Source of the DNA: an uncultured Oscillospiraceae bacterium
GTDB lineage: Bacteria > Bacillota > Clostridia > Oscillospirales > Oscillospiraceae
Length of the DNA stretch: 15,748 nt
Direction of reading: 5' to 3'
NCBI GenBank assembly: GCA_948766235.1
Contig: CAQCFX010000039.1
Coordinates: 1 to 15,748, forward strand
Of this stretch, positions 8,894-15,166 are shown one piece after another. The notes under the pieces are model-generated. The model had not been told where the DNA came from. It worked only from the letters and a program-made list of their open reading frames with translations, and ran no database searches. Position 1 is the stretch's first letter, and every line of letters begins with the position of its first letter. The translations under genes were made by a program, and so were the position numbers.

Positions 8894-10057
8894 TTATTCC
8901 TCCGCCGCCTCAATCTCGTCCTCGTCCGTCTCCCGGACCTCCTCCGCAGCCTCATCTTCCGGCGGCTCGGGGGCGCTGGCGGGGCGGATGTCGATTTTAT
9001 AGCCTGTGAGCCGGGCGGCCAGCCGGGCGTTCTGCCCCTCCTTGCCGATGGCCAGGGACAGCTGGTCGTCGGGCACCACCACCCGGCAGCTCTTGCCCTC
9101 CTCCAGCTCCGTCACGCTGAGCACGTCGGCGGGGGCCAGGGCGGCGGCCACATACTCTCCGGGGTCTTCGGACCATTTGATGATGTCCACCTTTTCTCCC
9201 CGCAGCTCCTCCACCACGGCGTTCACCCGCGCCCCTCTGGGGCCCACGCAGGCGCCGATGGGGTCCACATTCTCGTCCGTGCTCCACACGGCCAGCTTGG
9301 TGCGGCTGCCCGCCTCTCGGGCGATGGACTTGACCTCCACCGTGCCGTCGTGAATCTCCGGCACCTCCAGCTCAAACAGCCGCTTGACCAGCCCCGGATG
9401 GGTGCGGGAGATGAGCACCTGGGGCCCGCGGTTGGCCTGGCGGACCTCCACTACGTACACCCGCACCCGGTCGCCCTCGCGGACCTCCTCGCCCTTGACC
9501 TGCTCGCCGGCGGACAAAAACGCGTCGGTAAACTCGGAGCCGGAGGTGAGGCGGATGGATACCGAGCCGCTGCGCTCGTCCACGCGGGTGACGGTGCCGG
9601 TGAGAATCTCGTGCTCCTTGGCGGAAAACTCGTCGAAAATCATACCCCGCTCCGCCTCGCGCATCCCCTGGATGATGACCTGGCGGGCCGCCTGGGCGGC
9701 AATGCGGCCGAAGTTTTTGGGCTTAATCTCAATGCGCAGCACATCCCCCAGCTGGGCCCGGGGCAGGGCCTTCTGGGCGTCCTCCAGGCTGATTTCGGTG
9801 TGAGGATTGTCCACCACCTCCACCACGTCCTTCTTGACGAACATCCGAACCTCGCCCTTTTCCTCGTTGGCGTCCACCACCACGTTGTCGGTGATGCCCT
9901 CGTGGTCCCGCTTATAGGCGGTGACCAGCGCCTGGGTGATCTTCCCCATCATATACTCTTTGGGAATTCCTTTTTCTCTTTCAATGTCGGAGATGGCGGC
10001 GAAAAATTCCTTGGCGTCCAGCTCCATGTTCTTTGCTGCGATCTTTTTCTTAGCCAT
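8894..10057 (-). CDS. nusA: Transcription termination/antitermination factor NusA
   Basis: A 387-residue RNA polymerase-binding factor that affects pausing, intrinsic termination and rRNA antitermination. The N-terminal polymerase-binding domain spans about 11-150 (MELDAKEFFAAISDIEREKG at its start), the S1 domain about 150-215, KH1 about 225-300 with GACVGPRGARV (268-278), and KH2 about 310-360 with AIGKEGQNARLAARLTG (336-352). A short acidic tail (360-387) replaces the two C-terminal repeats of enterobacterial NusA, as is normal for Firmicutes. The ATG at 10055-10057 follows AAGGAG (10068-10073) by 10 bases; a second ATG ten codons later is less likely. The rimP stop overlaps the ribosome binding site, so the two are coupled. 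NusA often controls its own operon; the leader ahead of rimP would be the place for it. Confidence 0.97.
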   Translation of the reverse strand: MAKKKIAAKNMELDAKEFFAAISDIEREKGIPKEYMMGKITQALVTAYKRDHEGITDNVVVDANEEKGEVRMFVKKDVVEVVDNPHTEISLEDAQKALPRAQLGDVLRIEIKPKNFGRIAAQAARQVIIQGMREAERGMIFDEFSAKEHEILTGTVTRVDERSGSVSIRLTSGSEFTDAFLSAGEQVKGEEVREGDRVRVYVVEVRQANRGPQVLISRTHPGLVKRLFELEVPEIHDGTVEVKSIAREAGSRTKLAVWSTDENVDPIGACVGPRGARVNAVVEELRGEKVDIIKWSEDPGEYVAAALAPADVLSVTELEEGKSCRVVVPDDQLSLAIGKEGQNARLAARLTGYKIDIRPASAPEPPEDEAAEEVRETDEDEIEAAEE

Positions 10058-10071
10058 GTCGATTCTACTCC

Positions 10072-10515
10072 TTAAAACTCGACGTGCAGCCGCACCTGGG
10101 CCACGTCTTTCTTGTCAAAGCGCACGCCGTCCACACTGACGGCCCCGTCCTCATAGCCGGTGAGGACCCCGGTGACCTCCTTGCGCCCGTCCACAGGCCG
10201 GTAGAGCTTCACGTCCACCTCCCGGCCCATGCACCGGGCAAAGTGCTCGGGCTTTTTCAGCGCCCGGTCCAGCCCCGCGGAGGACACCTCAAAGGTGTAG
10301 CTGCCCTGGATGGGGTCTTGCTCGTCCAACGCGTCGGACAAAGGGCGGGACACCGCCTCGCAGCAGTTCAGGTCCACGCCGCCCTCCCGGTCGATATACA
10401 CCCGGAGGAACCACTCCCCGGCCTCCTTCACATATTCCACGTCCCACACCTCGCAGCCCGCCTGCTCCGCGATGGGGCGGGCCAGCGCGGCCACTATGTC
10501 GCTCACCTTTGCCAT
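10072..10515 (-). CDS. rimP: Ribosome maturation factor RimP
   Basis: A 147-residue cytoplasmic factor needed for 30S subunit maturation. It shows the two-domain RimP pattern: an alpha/beta N-terminal domain with CEVWDVEYVKEAGEWFLRVY (about 21-40), the linker motif YTFEVSSAGLDRALKKPEHF (about 73-92), and an SH3-like C-terminal domain with GVLTGYEDGAVSVDG (about 116-130). The ATG lies at 10513-10515 with AGGAG about 11 bases upstream. It is the first gene of the nusA-infB operon. The family usually has SSPGLDRPL; Pro is Ala here, a minor variation. Confidence 0.95.
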   Translation of the reverse strand: MAKVSDIVAALARPIAEQAGCEVWDVEYVKEAGEWFLRVYIDREGGVDLNCCEAVSRPLSDALDEQDPIQGSYTFEVSSAGLDRALKKPEHFARCMGREVDVKLYRPVDGRKEVTGVLTGYEDGAVSVDGVRFDKKDVAQVRLHVEF

Positions 10516-10806
10516 TGGGCGTCAGCTCCTTTTCATTATGCTATGCCTGCTCGCGACGGCTCCGCGCTTTTTGGGGCCCCCGCAAAGCCGCCCTTCAGGC
10601 TTTGTGGGGAAAGGAGGAGCAGCGTAGTGCGCAAGCTTTGTCGCTTGCGGCGAAGCGAGCGATACGAAGCTTGCTCCGACGTTGTCACGCCGCGAAGCGG
10701 TCAGGTTCTCGCCATTGGCTCGGTCGCTTTCGCTGCCCGCTTCTCCGCGCTTCCTTCCAAAAGAAAGAGTGAGGCGCGCGCCTCACTCCTTTCTTACCAT
10801 ACATAC
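10516..10806 (-). promoter_or_regulatory. Structured leader of about 290 nt upstream of rimP
   Basis: No coding gene is seen between the rimP start and the promoter at 10813-10841. The region holds a perfect palindrome at 10767-10788 (separate entry) and a nested inverted repeat with outer arms GCAAGCTT (10631-10638) and AAGCTTGC (10667-10674) and inner arms TCGCTT/AAGCGA. A 21-bp stretch at 10669-10689 recurs with three mismatches in the leader of murI (12206-12226). The sequence is GC-rich and repetitive and looks like a dispersed intergenic repeat. It could serve as an autoregulatory leader for the operon, but no known motif is recognised. Confidence 0.5.
10767..10788. terminator. Perfect 22-bp palindrome, probable bidirectional terminator or attenuator
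   Basis: GAGTGAGGCGC (10767-10777) is followed at once by its exact reverse complement (10778-10788). Flanks AAGAAA (10761-10766) and TTTCTT (10790-10795) extend the symmetry. On the minus strand it is followed by TTTCTTTT and on the plus strand by CTTTCTT, so it could terminate in either direction. No other terminator is seen after the DUF1934 gene. As it also lies about 18 nt downstream of the predicted rimP start point, it could attenuate that transcript too. Confidence 0.65.
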
Positions 10807-10812
10807 ATTAGA

Positions 10813-10841
10813 ATTTTACCACGCCGCGGCGCGGATTGCAA
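10813..10841 (-). promoter_or_regulatory. Probable promoter of the rimP-nusA-infB operon
   Basis: On the minus strand TTGCAA (10836-10841) and TAAAAT (10813-10818) are 17 bp apart, and TGG directly before the -10 makes an extended -10. It lies about 40 bp after the DUF1934 stop. Transcription would begin near 10806. Confidence 0.6.
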
Positions 10842-10881
10842 CCCCTAACGCGAAATTTTTCCATGCCGCGCCCCAGCGCCT

Positions 10882-11322
10882 TCACTGGCGCAGCTCCGGG
10901 TGCCTTTTCACATTCATGCGAAACAGGTTCTGCCCCGCAATCATATTGTCAATCTCGATGGCGTAGTCAATCTCCAAGTCGCCCCCCGCTTCCCCCATGG
11001 TGGAGCGCATCCGCCTGGTGTTCACCCCAATGGACAGCGCGCCGTAGGGCGTCTCGTACATGGACAGGTGCCGCCTGCCCTCCTCAAATACCATCTGGGA
11101 GTTGATGCTCCCCTCCCGCAGCAGGGTCACCCTGCCCCCGTCGATGTGCAGCTTGGTGACGGTGCCCTCCAATCCGGTGAGCTCCGTCTCCTGATAGGAC
11201 ACGGTACAGCCTCCCCGCCCGTCCCATTTCAGGGTCCCGGCGGTGACCAGCTCCATCTCCTCGGGGCTGCTCTCAGCGTATAGCTGCTTGCCTTTAATGG
11301 ATATAATCACATTATCTGTCAT
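10882..11322 (-). CDS. DUF1934 domain protein (YwiB-like beta-barrel)
   Basis: A 146-residue soluble protein of the DUF1934 family, a calycin-like beta-barrel known from Bacillus YwiB; the function is unknown. Typical features are the start VIISIKGKQ (5-13), the alternating strand pattern with YQETELTGLEGTVTKLHIDGG (about 43-63), the conserved FEEGRRHLSMYETPYGALSIGVNT (about 79-102), and the closing LEIDYAIEIDN. I chose the ATG at 11320-11322 with GAGG upstream; a longer in-frame start would overlap murI extensively. The gene follows murI by 25 bp and is probably in its transcript. It has no obvious terminator of its own before the palindrome at 10767-10788. Confidence 0.87.
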   Translation of the reverse strand: MTDNVIISIKGKQLYAESSPEEMELVTAGTLKWDGRGGCTVSYQETELTGLEGTVTKLHIDGGRVTLLREGSINSQMVFEEGRRHLSMYETPYGALSIGVNTRRMRSTMGEAGGDLEIDYAIEIDNMIAGQNLFRMNVKRHPELRQ

Positions 11323-11347
11323 GGTTTTCCTCGCTTTGCGTGCTCGC

Positions 11348-12163
11348 TCAATAGGCGGTGATGTCCACCTGCCCCACCTCTCCCGCCACGTCCTCCTGCA
11401 AAAAGAGGCAGGCCATGGAGGCAAAGTCCTCCGCGCTGTCGCTGACAAAATAGCGGTGCCGCCCCGCGCCGGGCCGCTCGTTGCGCAGAGCGTCCAGCTC
11501 CAGCTGCCGCTTGACCCACCGGGCGCACTGCTCTCCCACGTCCACCAGGGTCACGTCCGGCCCCATGTAATCCCCCATAATGGACTTCATCAGCGGGTAG
11601 TGGGTGCAGCCCAGGATGAGGGTATCCACCCCCGCCGCCTTGACGGGAGCTAAGTACTCCGCCGCCACCGTCTCCGCCACGCTGTCCCCGGGGCGGAAGC
11701 GGCCGTTCTCCACCAGAGGGACCAGCAGGGGGCAGGCCCGGGCGGTGACATTCACGCCGGGTCGCAGGCTGCTCAGCGCGCGCTCGTAGGCCCCTGAACG
11801 GATGGACGCCCGGGTTCCAATCAGGCCCACCCGGTCATTCTTCGTCACATGGGCGGCGGCGCGGGCGGCGCTCTCCACCACGCCGAACACGGGGATGTCG
11901 TTCTCCTCCTGAAGCACGTCCAGCGCCGTGGTGGACACCGTGCCGCAGGCGATGACGATGGCCTTGGGATTGAAGGTGCGCAGAAACGCCACGTCCTGCC
12001 TGGCGTATTTAATCAAAATGTCTCTGGACCGGCCGCCGTAGGGCACCCGTCCGGTGTCGCCAAAGTAGACCAGGTCCTCCTCCGGCATGATTCGGGCCAG
12101 CTCCCGCACGGCGGTGAGCCCACCCAGGCCGGAGTCAAACACGCCGATGGGCCGTGTATCCAT
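11348..12163 (-). CDS. murI: Glutamate racemase
   Basis: A 271-residue cytoplasmic enzyme that converts L-glutamate to D-glutamate for peptidoglycan, without a cofactor. It shows GVFDSGLGGLTAVREL (7-22) with Asp10 and Ser11, YFGDTGRVPYG (33-43), VIACGTVS (70-77) with catalytic Cys73, and LILGCTHYPLM (182-192) with the second catalytic Cys186 and His188. The first cysteine motif is ACGTVS rather than the common ACNTAS, an Asn-to-Gly change next to the catalytic cysteine. The start is the ATG at 12161-12163 with GGGAGG about 8 bases upstream. The frame remains open far upstream (to 12760), but that extension crosses the leader and the antisense of smpB. It is transcribed divergently from smpB. 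Confidence 0.93.
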   Translation of the reverse strand: MDTRPIGVFDSGLGGLTAVRELARIMPEEDLVYFGDTGRVPYGGRSRDILIKYARQDVAFLRTFNPKAIVIACGTVSTTALDVLQEENDIPVFGVVESAARAAAHVTKNDRVGLIGTRASIRSGAYERALSSLRPGVNVTARACPLLVPLVENGRFRPGDSVAETVAAEYLAPVKAAGVDTLILGCTHYPLMKSIMGDYMGPDVTLVDVGEQCARWVKRQLELDALRNERPGAGRHRYFVSDSAEDFASMACLFLQEDVAGEVGQVDITAY

Positions 12164-12346
12164 TTGGGGTCCTCCCTTCCAGGGCGATAGTGTTATGCCG
12201 CGCCCGCTTGCGACGACGCTGTCACGTTTCGCCTGTTCGCGACGCGCGGCTTCGCTGCGACTCGGACAAAACCCAGCCCCACTGCGTGGGCCTTGGGCTT
12301 TTGCCCTCGCTCCGCTCCATCCGCGCTGCTCACAACGGCTCAACGC
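12164..12346 (-). promoter_or_regulatory. GC-rich leader of about 180 nt upstream of murI
   Basis: The stretch between the murI start and its predicted promoter has no gene that I can support. It is GC-rich with many short inverted repeats (for example CCCAGCCCCAC/GTGGGCCTTGGG near 12282-12299) and contains, at 12206-12226, a 21-bp sequence matching 18 of 21 positions of 10669-10689 in the rimP leader, in the same orientation to its downstream gene. It may be a member of the same dispersed repeat family. Confidence 0.45.
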
Positions 12347-12352
12347 TTCGAT

Positions 12353-12381
12353 ATTATATGCTATTACCCAGATAAAAACAA
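12353..12381 (-). promoter_or_regulatory. Probable promoter of murI-DUF1934
   Basis: On the minus strand TTGTTT (12376-12381) and a perfect TATAAT (12353-12358) are separated by 17 bp. Transcription would start near 12346 and run divergently from smpB. Confidence 0.7.
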
Positions 12382-12438
12382 GAGCGGATTTTGAAACCTG
12401 CCGTAATATAATTGTAACGTCGCAAACGCGATTTCCCC

Positions 12439-12472
12439 TTGCATTCGGGCGGGCGGCGTGGTATGCTATACT
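12439..12472 (+). promoter_or_regulatory. Probable promoter of smpB (and perhaps ppi-ssrA)
   Basis: TATACT at 12467-12472 is preceded by TGC, giving an extended -10 element (TGnTATACT). Alternatively TTGCAT (12439-12444) and TATGCT (12462-12467) are 17 bp apart. Either would give a leader of about 20-30 nt ending in the strong AAGGAGGAGG before smpB. Confidence 0.6.
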
Positions 12473-12499
12473 ATCACAGGACAGAAGGAGGAGGCGCAT

Positions 12500-12961
12500 A
12501 TGGGAAAACAATCGGTCAAACAGGTCGCCTCCAACCGCAAGGCGTTCCACGACTACTTCATCGAGGACAAGTACGAGGCGGGCATCGAGCTGGCGGGCAC
12601 CGAGGTCAAGTCCATCCGCCTGGGCGCCGTCAACCTGCGGGACTCCTTCTGCTCGGTGAAGGACGGGGAGATGTTCCTCTATGGAATGCACATCTCCCCC
12701 TATGAAAAGGGCAATATCTTCAACAAGGACCCACGGCGCACCCGCAAGCTTCTGCTCCACCGCCGGGAGATTCGCAAGCTCCAGGCCAAGGTGCAGCAGG
12801 ACGGCTATTCACTGATTCCGCTCTCGCTGTACTTCTCGGGGCCGCGGGTAAAGGTGGAGCTGGCTTTGGCCAAGGGCAAAAAACTGTATGACAAGCGGGA
12901 GGACGCCGCCCGGCGGGACGCCAAGCGTGAGATGGACCGGGCCATGCGCTCCCGGTATTGA
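12500..12961 (+). CDS. smpB: SsrA-binding protein SmpB
   Basis: A 153-residue RNA-binding protein that carries tmRNA into stalled ribosomes for trans-translation. The family pattern is clear: ASNRKAFHDYFIEDKYEAGIEL (about 9-30), GTEVKSIRLGAVNLRDSFCSV (32-52), the aromatic GMHISPYEKGNIFNKDPRRTRKLLLHRREI, and the basic C-terminal tail GKKLYDKREDAARRDAKREMDRAMR that enters the empty mRNA channel. The start is the ATG at 12500, with AAGGAGGAGG at 12485-12494; an in-frame ATG 14 codons upstream has no ribosome binding site. A cyclophilin gene follows after 24 bp and ssrA, its RNA partner, lies about 600 bp downstream. Confidence 0.97.
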   Translation: MGKQSVKQVASNRKAFHDYFIEDKYEAGIELAGTEVKSIRLGAVNLRDSFCSVKDGEMFLYGMHISPYEKGNIFNKDPRRTRKLLLHRREIRKLQAKVQQDGYSLIPLSLYFSGPRVKVELALAKGKKLYDKREDAARRDAKREMDRAMRSRY

Positions 12962-12985
12962 CAAGAGGGAAAGGACGGATGAACC

Positions 12986-13504
12986 ATGAGCAATCCCATC
13001 ATTACCATTGAGATGGAAAGCGGCGGCGTGATGAAGGCGGAGCTGTACCCCGACGTCGCGCCCAACACCGTGAACAACTTCATCGCTCTGGCCCAGGCGG
13101 GCTTTTACGACGGGCTGATTTTCCACCGGGTGATTCCCGGCTTCATGATCCAGGGGGGAGACCCCCAGGGCGTGGGCATAGGCGGCCCCGGCTACTCCAT
13201 TAAGGGCGAATTTGCCCAGAACGGTTTCCAAAATGACCTGGCCCACACCCGGGGCGTGCTGTCCATGGCCCGCGCCATGGACCCCAACTCCGCGGGCAGC
13301 CAGTTCTTCATCATGGTGGACGACGCGCCCCACCTGGACGGCGGCTATGCCGCCTTCGGCAAGGTGATTGAGGGCATGGAAACCGCGGACGCCATTGTCA
13401 GCGCCAAGCGGGACTACAACGACTGCCCCAAGCAGGACCAGCGCATGAAGAAGGTCACAGTGGACACCCAGGGCGTAGACTATCCCGCGCCAGAGAAGAT
13501 TTAA
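12986..13504 (+). CDS. Cyclophilin-type peptidyl-prolyl cis-trans isomerase
   Basis: A 172-residue cyclophilin that should catalyse cis-trans isomerisation at proline peptide bonds. No signal peptide is seen, so it is cytoplasmic. The active-site stretch FHRVIPGFMIQGGDP (46-60) contains the key Arg48, Phe53 and Gln56; GVLSMAR (90-96), SAGSQFFI (102-109) and FGKV (124-127) complete the fold. The ATG at 12986 follows AAAGGACGG. It lies 24 bp after smpB and 56 bp before ssrA, on the same strand. A GGCGGC/GCCGCC hairpin near 13538-13554 follows, but without a T-run, so it is unlikely to stop transcription into ssrA. Confidence 0.95.
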   Translation: MSNPIITIEMESGGVMKAELYPDVAPNTVNNFIALAQAGFYDGLIFHRVIPGFMIQGGDPQGVGIGGPGYSIKGEFAQNGFQNDLAHTRGVLSMARAMDPNSAGSQFFIMVDDAPHLDGGYAAFGKVIEGMETADAIVSAKRDYNDCPKQDQRMKKVTVDTQGVDYPAPEKI

Positions 13505-13560
13505 GAACCCAGCTTGACTTGGCGGATAACGCCGTCTCGGCGGCTTTCAGCCGCCTCGAT

Positions 13561-13906
13561 GGGGGCGTACTGGTTTCGACGGGGGTACAGAAGCAGGAAT
13601 AGCGAGCGGATGCGCCTGTCATCCTTAAAACGGGCAATTATAAATTAAAGAACAACGATAACGTAGTTCTCGCCGCGGCTTAACGCGGCCGTCCCGCCCG
13701 GAAGGACCACGAGCCGGGCCGGGGCGTCATCTGAGTGGTGCCCGTGCGTGCGGAAAGAGTTGACCGCGCCACGCATTATGACTCTACCAAACTCAGCAGT
13801 GTGACGACCCACGTCTGAGTAAGGGAATGTAAACGATCGTCTGCGCTCGGAGAGGTTCCTGTGGAAGCGCTTTCGGACAGGGGTTCGACTCCCCTCGCCT
13901 CCACCA
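13561..13906 (+). ncRNA. ssrA: tmRNA (SsrA), 346 nt including CCA
   Basis: The 5' end GGGGGCGTACTGGTTTCGAC and the 3' end with the T-arm AGGGG-TTCGACT-CCCCT and CGCCTCCACCA form the tRNA-like domain. GGGGGCG pairs with CGCCUCC, leaving a G3-U wobble, the alanine identity mark recognised by alanyl-tRNA synthetase. CCA is encoded. The tag frame is best read from GGC at 13633: GNYKLKNNDNVVLAAA, then TAA at 13681-13683. No convincing promoter is seen directly before it, so it may be made from the smpB transcript and trimmed by RNase P, or have a weak promoter of its own. It frees stalled ribosomes together with SmpB. Confidence 0.97.
13633..13683 (+). other. tmRNA tag-peptide reading frame
   Basis: GGC AAT TAT ... 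GCC GCG GCT TAA encodes the 16-residue candidate tag GNYKLKNNDNVVLAAA. The frame was chosen because it is the only one here that ends in hydrophobic-Ala-Ala-Ala-stop and is open back to a Gly codon, a known type of resume codon. The tag is longer than the common 10-11 residues, and ends VVLAAA rather than YALAA. The precise resume codon is inferred. Confidence 0.75.
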
Positions 13907-13979
13907 ACTGGACATTGGACGAACACCTATTATTTTAAGGGCGGCTTTGCCGTAATGGTGTGGCTCTGATGTCAAAACG

Positions 13980-14021
13980 AACAACGGAGGCCAAGGTGTT
14001 AAAGCCTTGGCCTCCGTTGTT
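13980..14021. terminator. Strong bidirectional terminator between ssrA and the mobile-element genes
   Basis: A perfect 17-bp stem, 13980-13996 with 14005-14021, and an 8-base loop. Rightward it ends TTGTTTATG; leftward it is followed by TTCGTTTTG. It lies between the 3' end of ssrA and the stop codon of the 55-codon gene transcribed toward it, so it can end both converging transcripts. Confidence 0.85.
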
Positions 14022-14026
14022 TATGC

Positions 14027-14194
14027 TTATTCGGTTTTGCTGACTGCTTCCTGCCACTCCGCAAACTCCCGCTGTCCCTGTTCGCTGTCGTAGTATTTCC
14101 GTATCTCCGGGACAAGAAAGCGGGCAAAGGTTTCAATAATGGCTTGTGGAAGTTCAATTTCATGGGCCGCTTTATCGGGTTGATTTTTCGTCAA
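14027..14194 (-). CDS. Small 55-residue protein of a Tn916-like module
   Basis: The product reads (M)TKNQPDKAAHEIELPQ, then AIIETFARFLVPEIRKYYDS, then EQGQREFAEWQEAVSKTE. It is a soluble, charged, mostly helical protein that I recall as a common small companion of sigma and helix-turn-helix genes on integrative conjugative elements of Clostridia; its function is unknown. The start appears to be TTG at 14192-14194, with AAGGGG a few bases ahead; no ATG gives the full frame, although an internal ATG exists near 14160. It is the last gene before the terminator at 13980-14021 and ends only 120 bp from ssrA. In Tn916 the place after orf8 leads to xis and int, neither of which is present here. Confidence 0.65.
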   Translation of the reverse strand: MTKNQPDKAAHEIELPQAIIETFARFLVPEIRKYYDSEQGQREFAEWQEAVSKTE

Positions 14195-14238
14195 AGATAT
14201 TTCCCCTTTCCAAAACGTAGGACAAGGCCCGCAGGCGG

Positions 14239-14268
14239 GAGGAACAGGGAAAGGGTAAGCTGTTCCTC
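14239..14268. repeat. 9-bp inverted repeat between the helix-turn-helix gene and the 55-codon gene
   Basis: GAGGAACAG (14239-14247) and CTGTTCCTC (14260-14268) are exact reverse complements around a 12-base loop. It lies in the 90-bp gap between the two genes, on their transcript. It could be an operator or an RNA hairpin; there is no T-run for termination. Confidence 0.55.
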
Positions 14269-14284
14269 TCGCTGGGGCCGGTTA

Positions 14285-14521
14285 TCAGTCCACGCCGAGA
14301 ATGGCACGGATGAGCTTGTTTTCCAGACGGCCTTTCATATACTCGTCCAGGCAGGCATGGGGACAGCCGCTTTCGTCGTATATCGTACGGGTACACAGCT
14401 TGTTTATGTAGCCCTCGTAGTACCGCAAGACCTGCTCCACAGCGTCGGCATCCCCGGCACGGGCCGCATCGCTCACCGCTATCGGCAGCAGTTCACGGCC
14501 TTTGTAGTTACGGCGCTTCAT
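14285..14521 (-). CDS. Conjugative-transposon helix-turn-helix protein (Tn916 Orf8-like, HTH_16)
   Basis: A 78-residue protein beginning MKRRNYKGRELLPIAVSDAA. The pattern LLPIAVSDAARAGDADAVEQVLRYYEGYI (about 11-39), then the Asp/Glu-bounded tail CLDEYMKGRLENKLIRAIL (about 57-75), fits the helix-turn-helix domain found in Tn916-family conjugative transposons, related to the N-terminal part of sigma factors. In Tn916 the Orf7/Orf8 pair is needed for transcription of the transfer genes; I infer a similar job. The ATG at 14519-14521 follows AGGAGG by 9 bases and lies 4 bases after the stop of the sigma gene, so the two are translated together. Confidence 0.83.
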   Translation of the reverse strand: MKRRNYKGRELLPIAVSDAARAGDADAVEQVLRYYEGYINKLCTRTIYDESGCPHACLDEYMKGRLENKLIRAILGVD

Positions 14522-14525
14522 GGCG

Positions 14526-14951
14526 CTAACCTCCTTTCCTCGCTGTCAGCTTTGTCCGCAGGACATTCAGCGATTTCGTTCTGCGCCGCTGGACGGCACT
14601 CCGGGACAGGCCCAGGGCCTCGCCAATCTCTCCATCTGTCAAATCCAGAACCAGGCGCAAAATCAAAATGCTTTGCTCCTGCTCCGGCAGACCGGCAAAG
14701 GCAGCGGCCACTTGTTGGCTTCTGATCGGCAGGTTATAGCCGCAGTAGGAGAACACATAGCTGTCACTGGGGTAATCGTCCGCCGAACACAGCTTGTCCA
14801 TCGCCGTTTGCGGCAGACGTTCCAACGATGTTTCCCGGCTGGCTCGCCGTTTCATTTCCCGGATGTAGTCGATTGCCTCATGCTTCAACACGGTCTTGCA
14901 AAAAGCGTCAAACCTGCACCGTTCGCCATAGTTGCGGGGGTTGGTTTCCAT
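14526..14951 (-). CDS. Conjugative-element sigma-70 family factor (Tn916 Orf7-like)
   Basis: A 141-residue sigma-like protein. The N-terminal part (CRFDAFCKTVLKHEAIDYIRE, about 12-32) resembles region 2, and the C-terminal part is a clear region 4: LPEQEQSILILRLVLDLTDG (about 88-107) and the helix-turn-helix GEIGEALGLSRSAVQRRRTKSL (about 107-128). Orf7-type factors of the Tn916 family activate transfer-gene transcription together with Orf8. The ATG at 14949-14951 follows GGGGGTGAG; the open frame upstream (to 15095) covers the terminator and leader region and is not sigma-like. The gene lies downstream of a promoter, leader ORF and terminator (15094-15360), which suggests its expression is set by attenuation. 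Confidence 0.88.
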   Translation of the reverse strand: METNPRNYGERCRFDAFCKTVLKHEAIDYIREMKRRASRETSLERLPQTAMDKLCSADDYPSDSYVFSYCGYNLPIRSQQVAAAFAGLPEQEQSILILRLVLDLTDGEIGEALGLSRSAVQRRRTKSLNVLRTKLTARKGG

Positions 14952-15093
14952 CTTCTCACCCCCTTTCCGTTGGGGATGGTGGTGGTACTCTCCCTTTCCG
15001 CTAACAGAGCGTTCGGCGGTACAGGTTTTGCGCGCAAAGCCGCTTTCCGCAGAGAAAAAAGTGAAGAAAAATTTCCGGGCCGCAGGAAACGAC

Positions 15094-15131
15094 AAAAACC
15101 GCCCGGCAGGTCATAGACCCACCGGGCGGCT
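15094..15131 (-). terminator. Intrinsic terminator between the leader ORF and the sigma gene (attenuator)
   Basis: On the minus strand CCGCCCGG (15122-15129) pairs with CCGGGCGG (15099-15106), with further GGTC/GACC pairing inside, followed by TTTTTG (15094-15098). It starts about 17 nt after the stop codon of the 35-codon ORF and lies about 140 bp ahead of the sigma gene. A terminator in this place would prevent the sigma gene from being reached unless it is overcome. Confidence 0.8.
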
Positions 15132-15137
15132 TGCACT

Positions 15138-15166
15138 GTATAGTTTGCTATACCTGCATCGTATAG
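15138..15166. repeat. GTATAG/CTATAC dyad and third half-site
   Basis: GTATAG (15138-15143) and CTATAC (15148-15153) form a perfect dyad around TTTG, and GTATAG occurs again at 15161-15166. The dyad covers the end of the 35-codon ORF. It may be a protein-binding operator or a small RNA hairpin next to the terminator. Confidence 0.5.

Noticed and set aside
12391..12412. TTGAAA ... TATAAT as a second smpB promoter
   Set aside because: The spacer is only 10 bp and no extended -10 is present; the element at 12464-12472 is better placed.
12164..12760. N-terminal extension of murI by about 199 residues
   Set aside because: It crosses the predicted promoter and runs antisense through smpB. Glutamate racemase begins at MDTRPIGVFDSG, which has its own GGGAGG.
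13538..13560. GGCGGC/GCCGCC hairpin between the cyclophilin gene and ssrA as a terminator
   Set aside because: The stem is only about 6 bp and no T-run follows; the tmRNA 5' end comes right after it.
13645..13984. Minus-strand frames across ssrA, one containing GGGEGSRTPVRK
   Set aside because: They are antisense to tmRNA. This sequence is a well-known source of spurious protein annotations from the conserved tRNA-like end.
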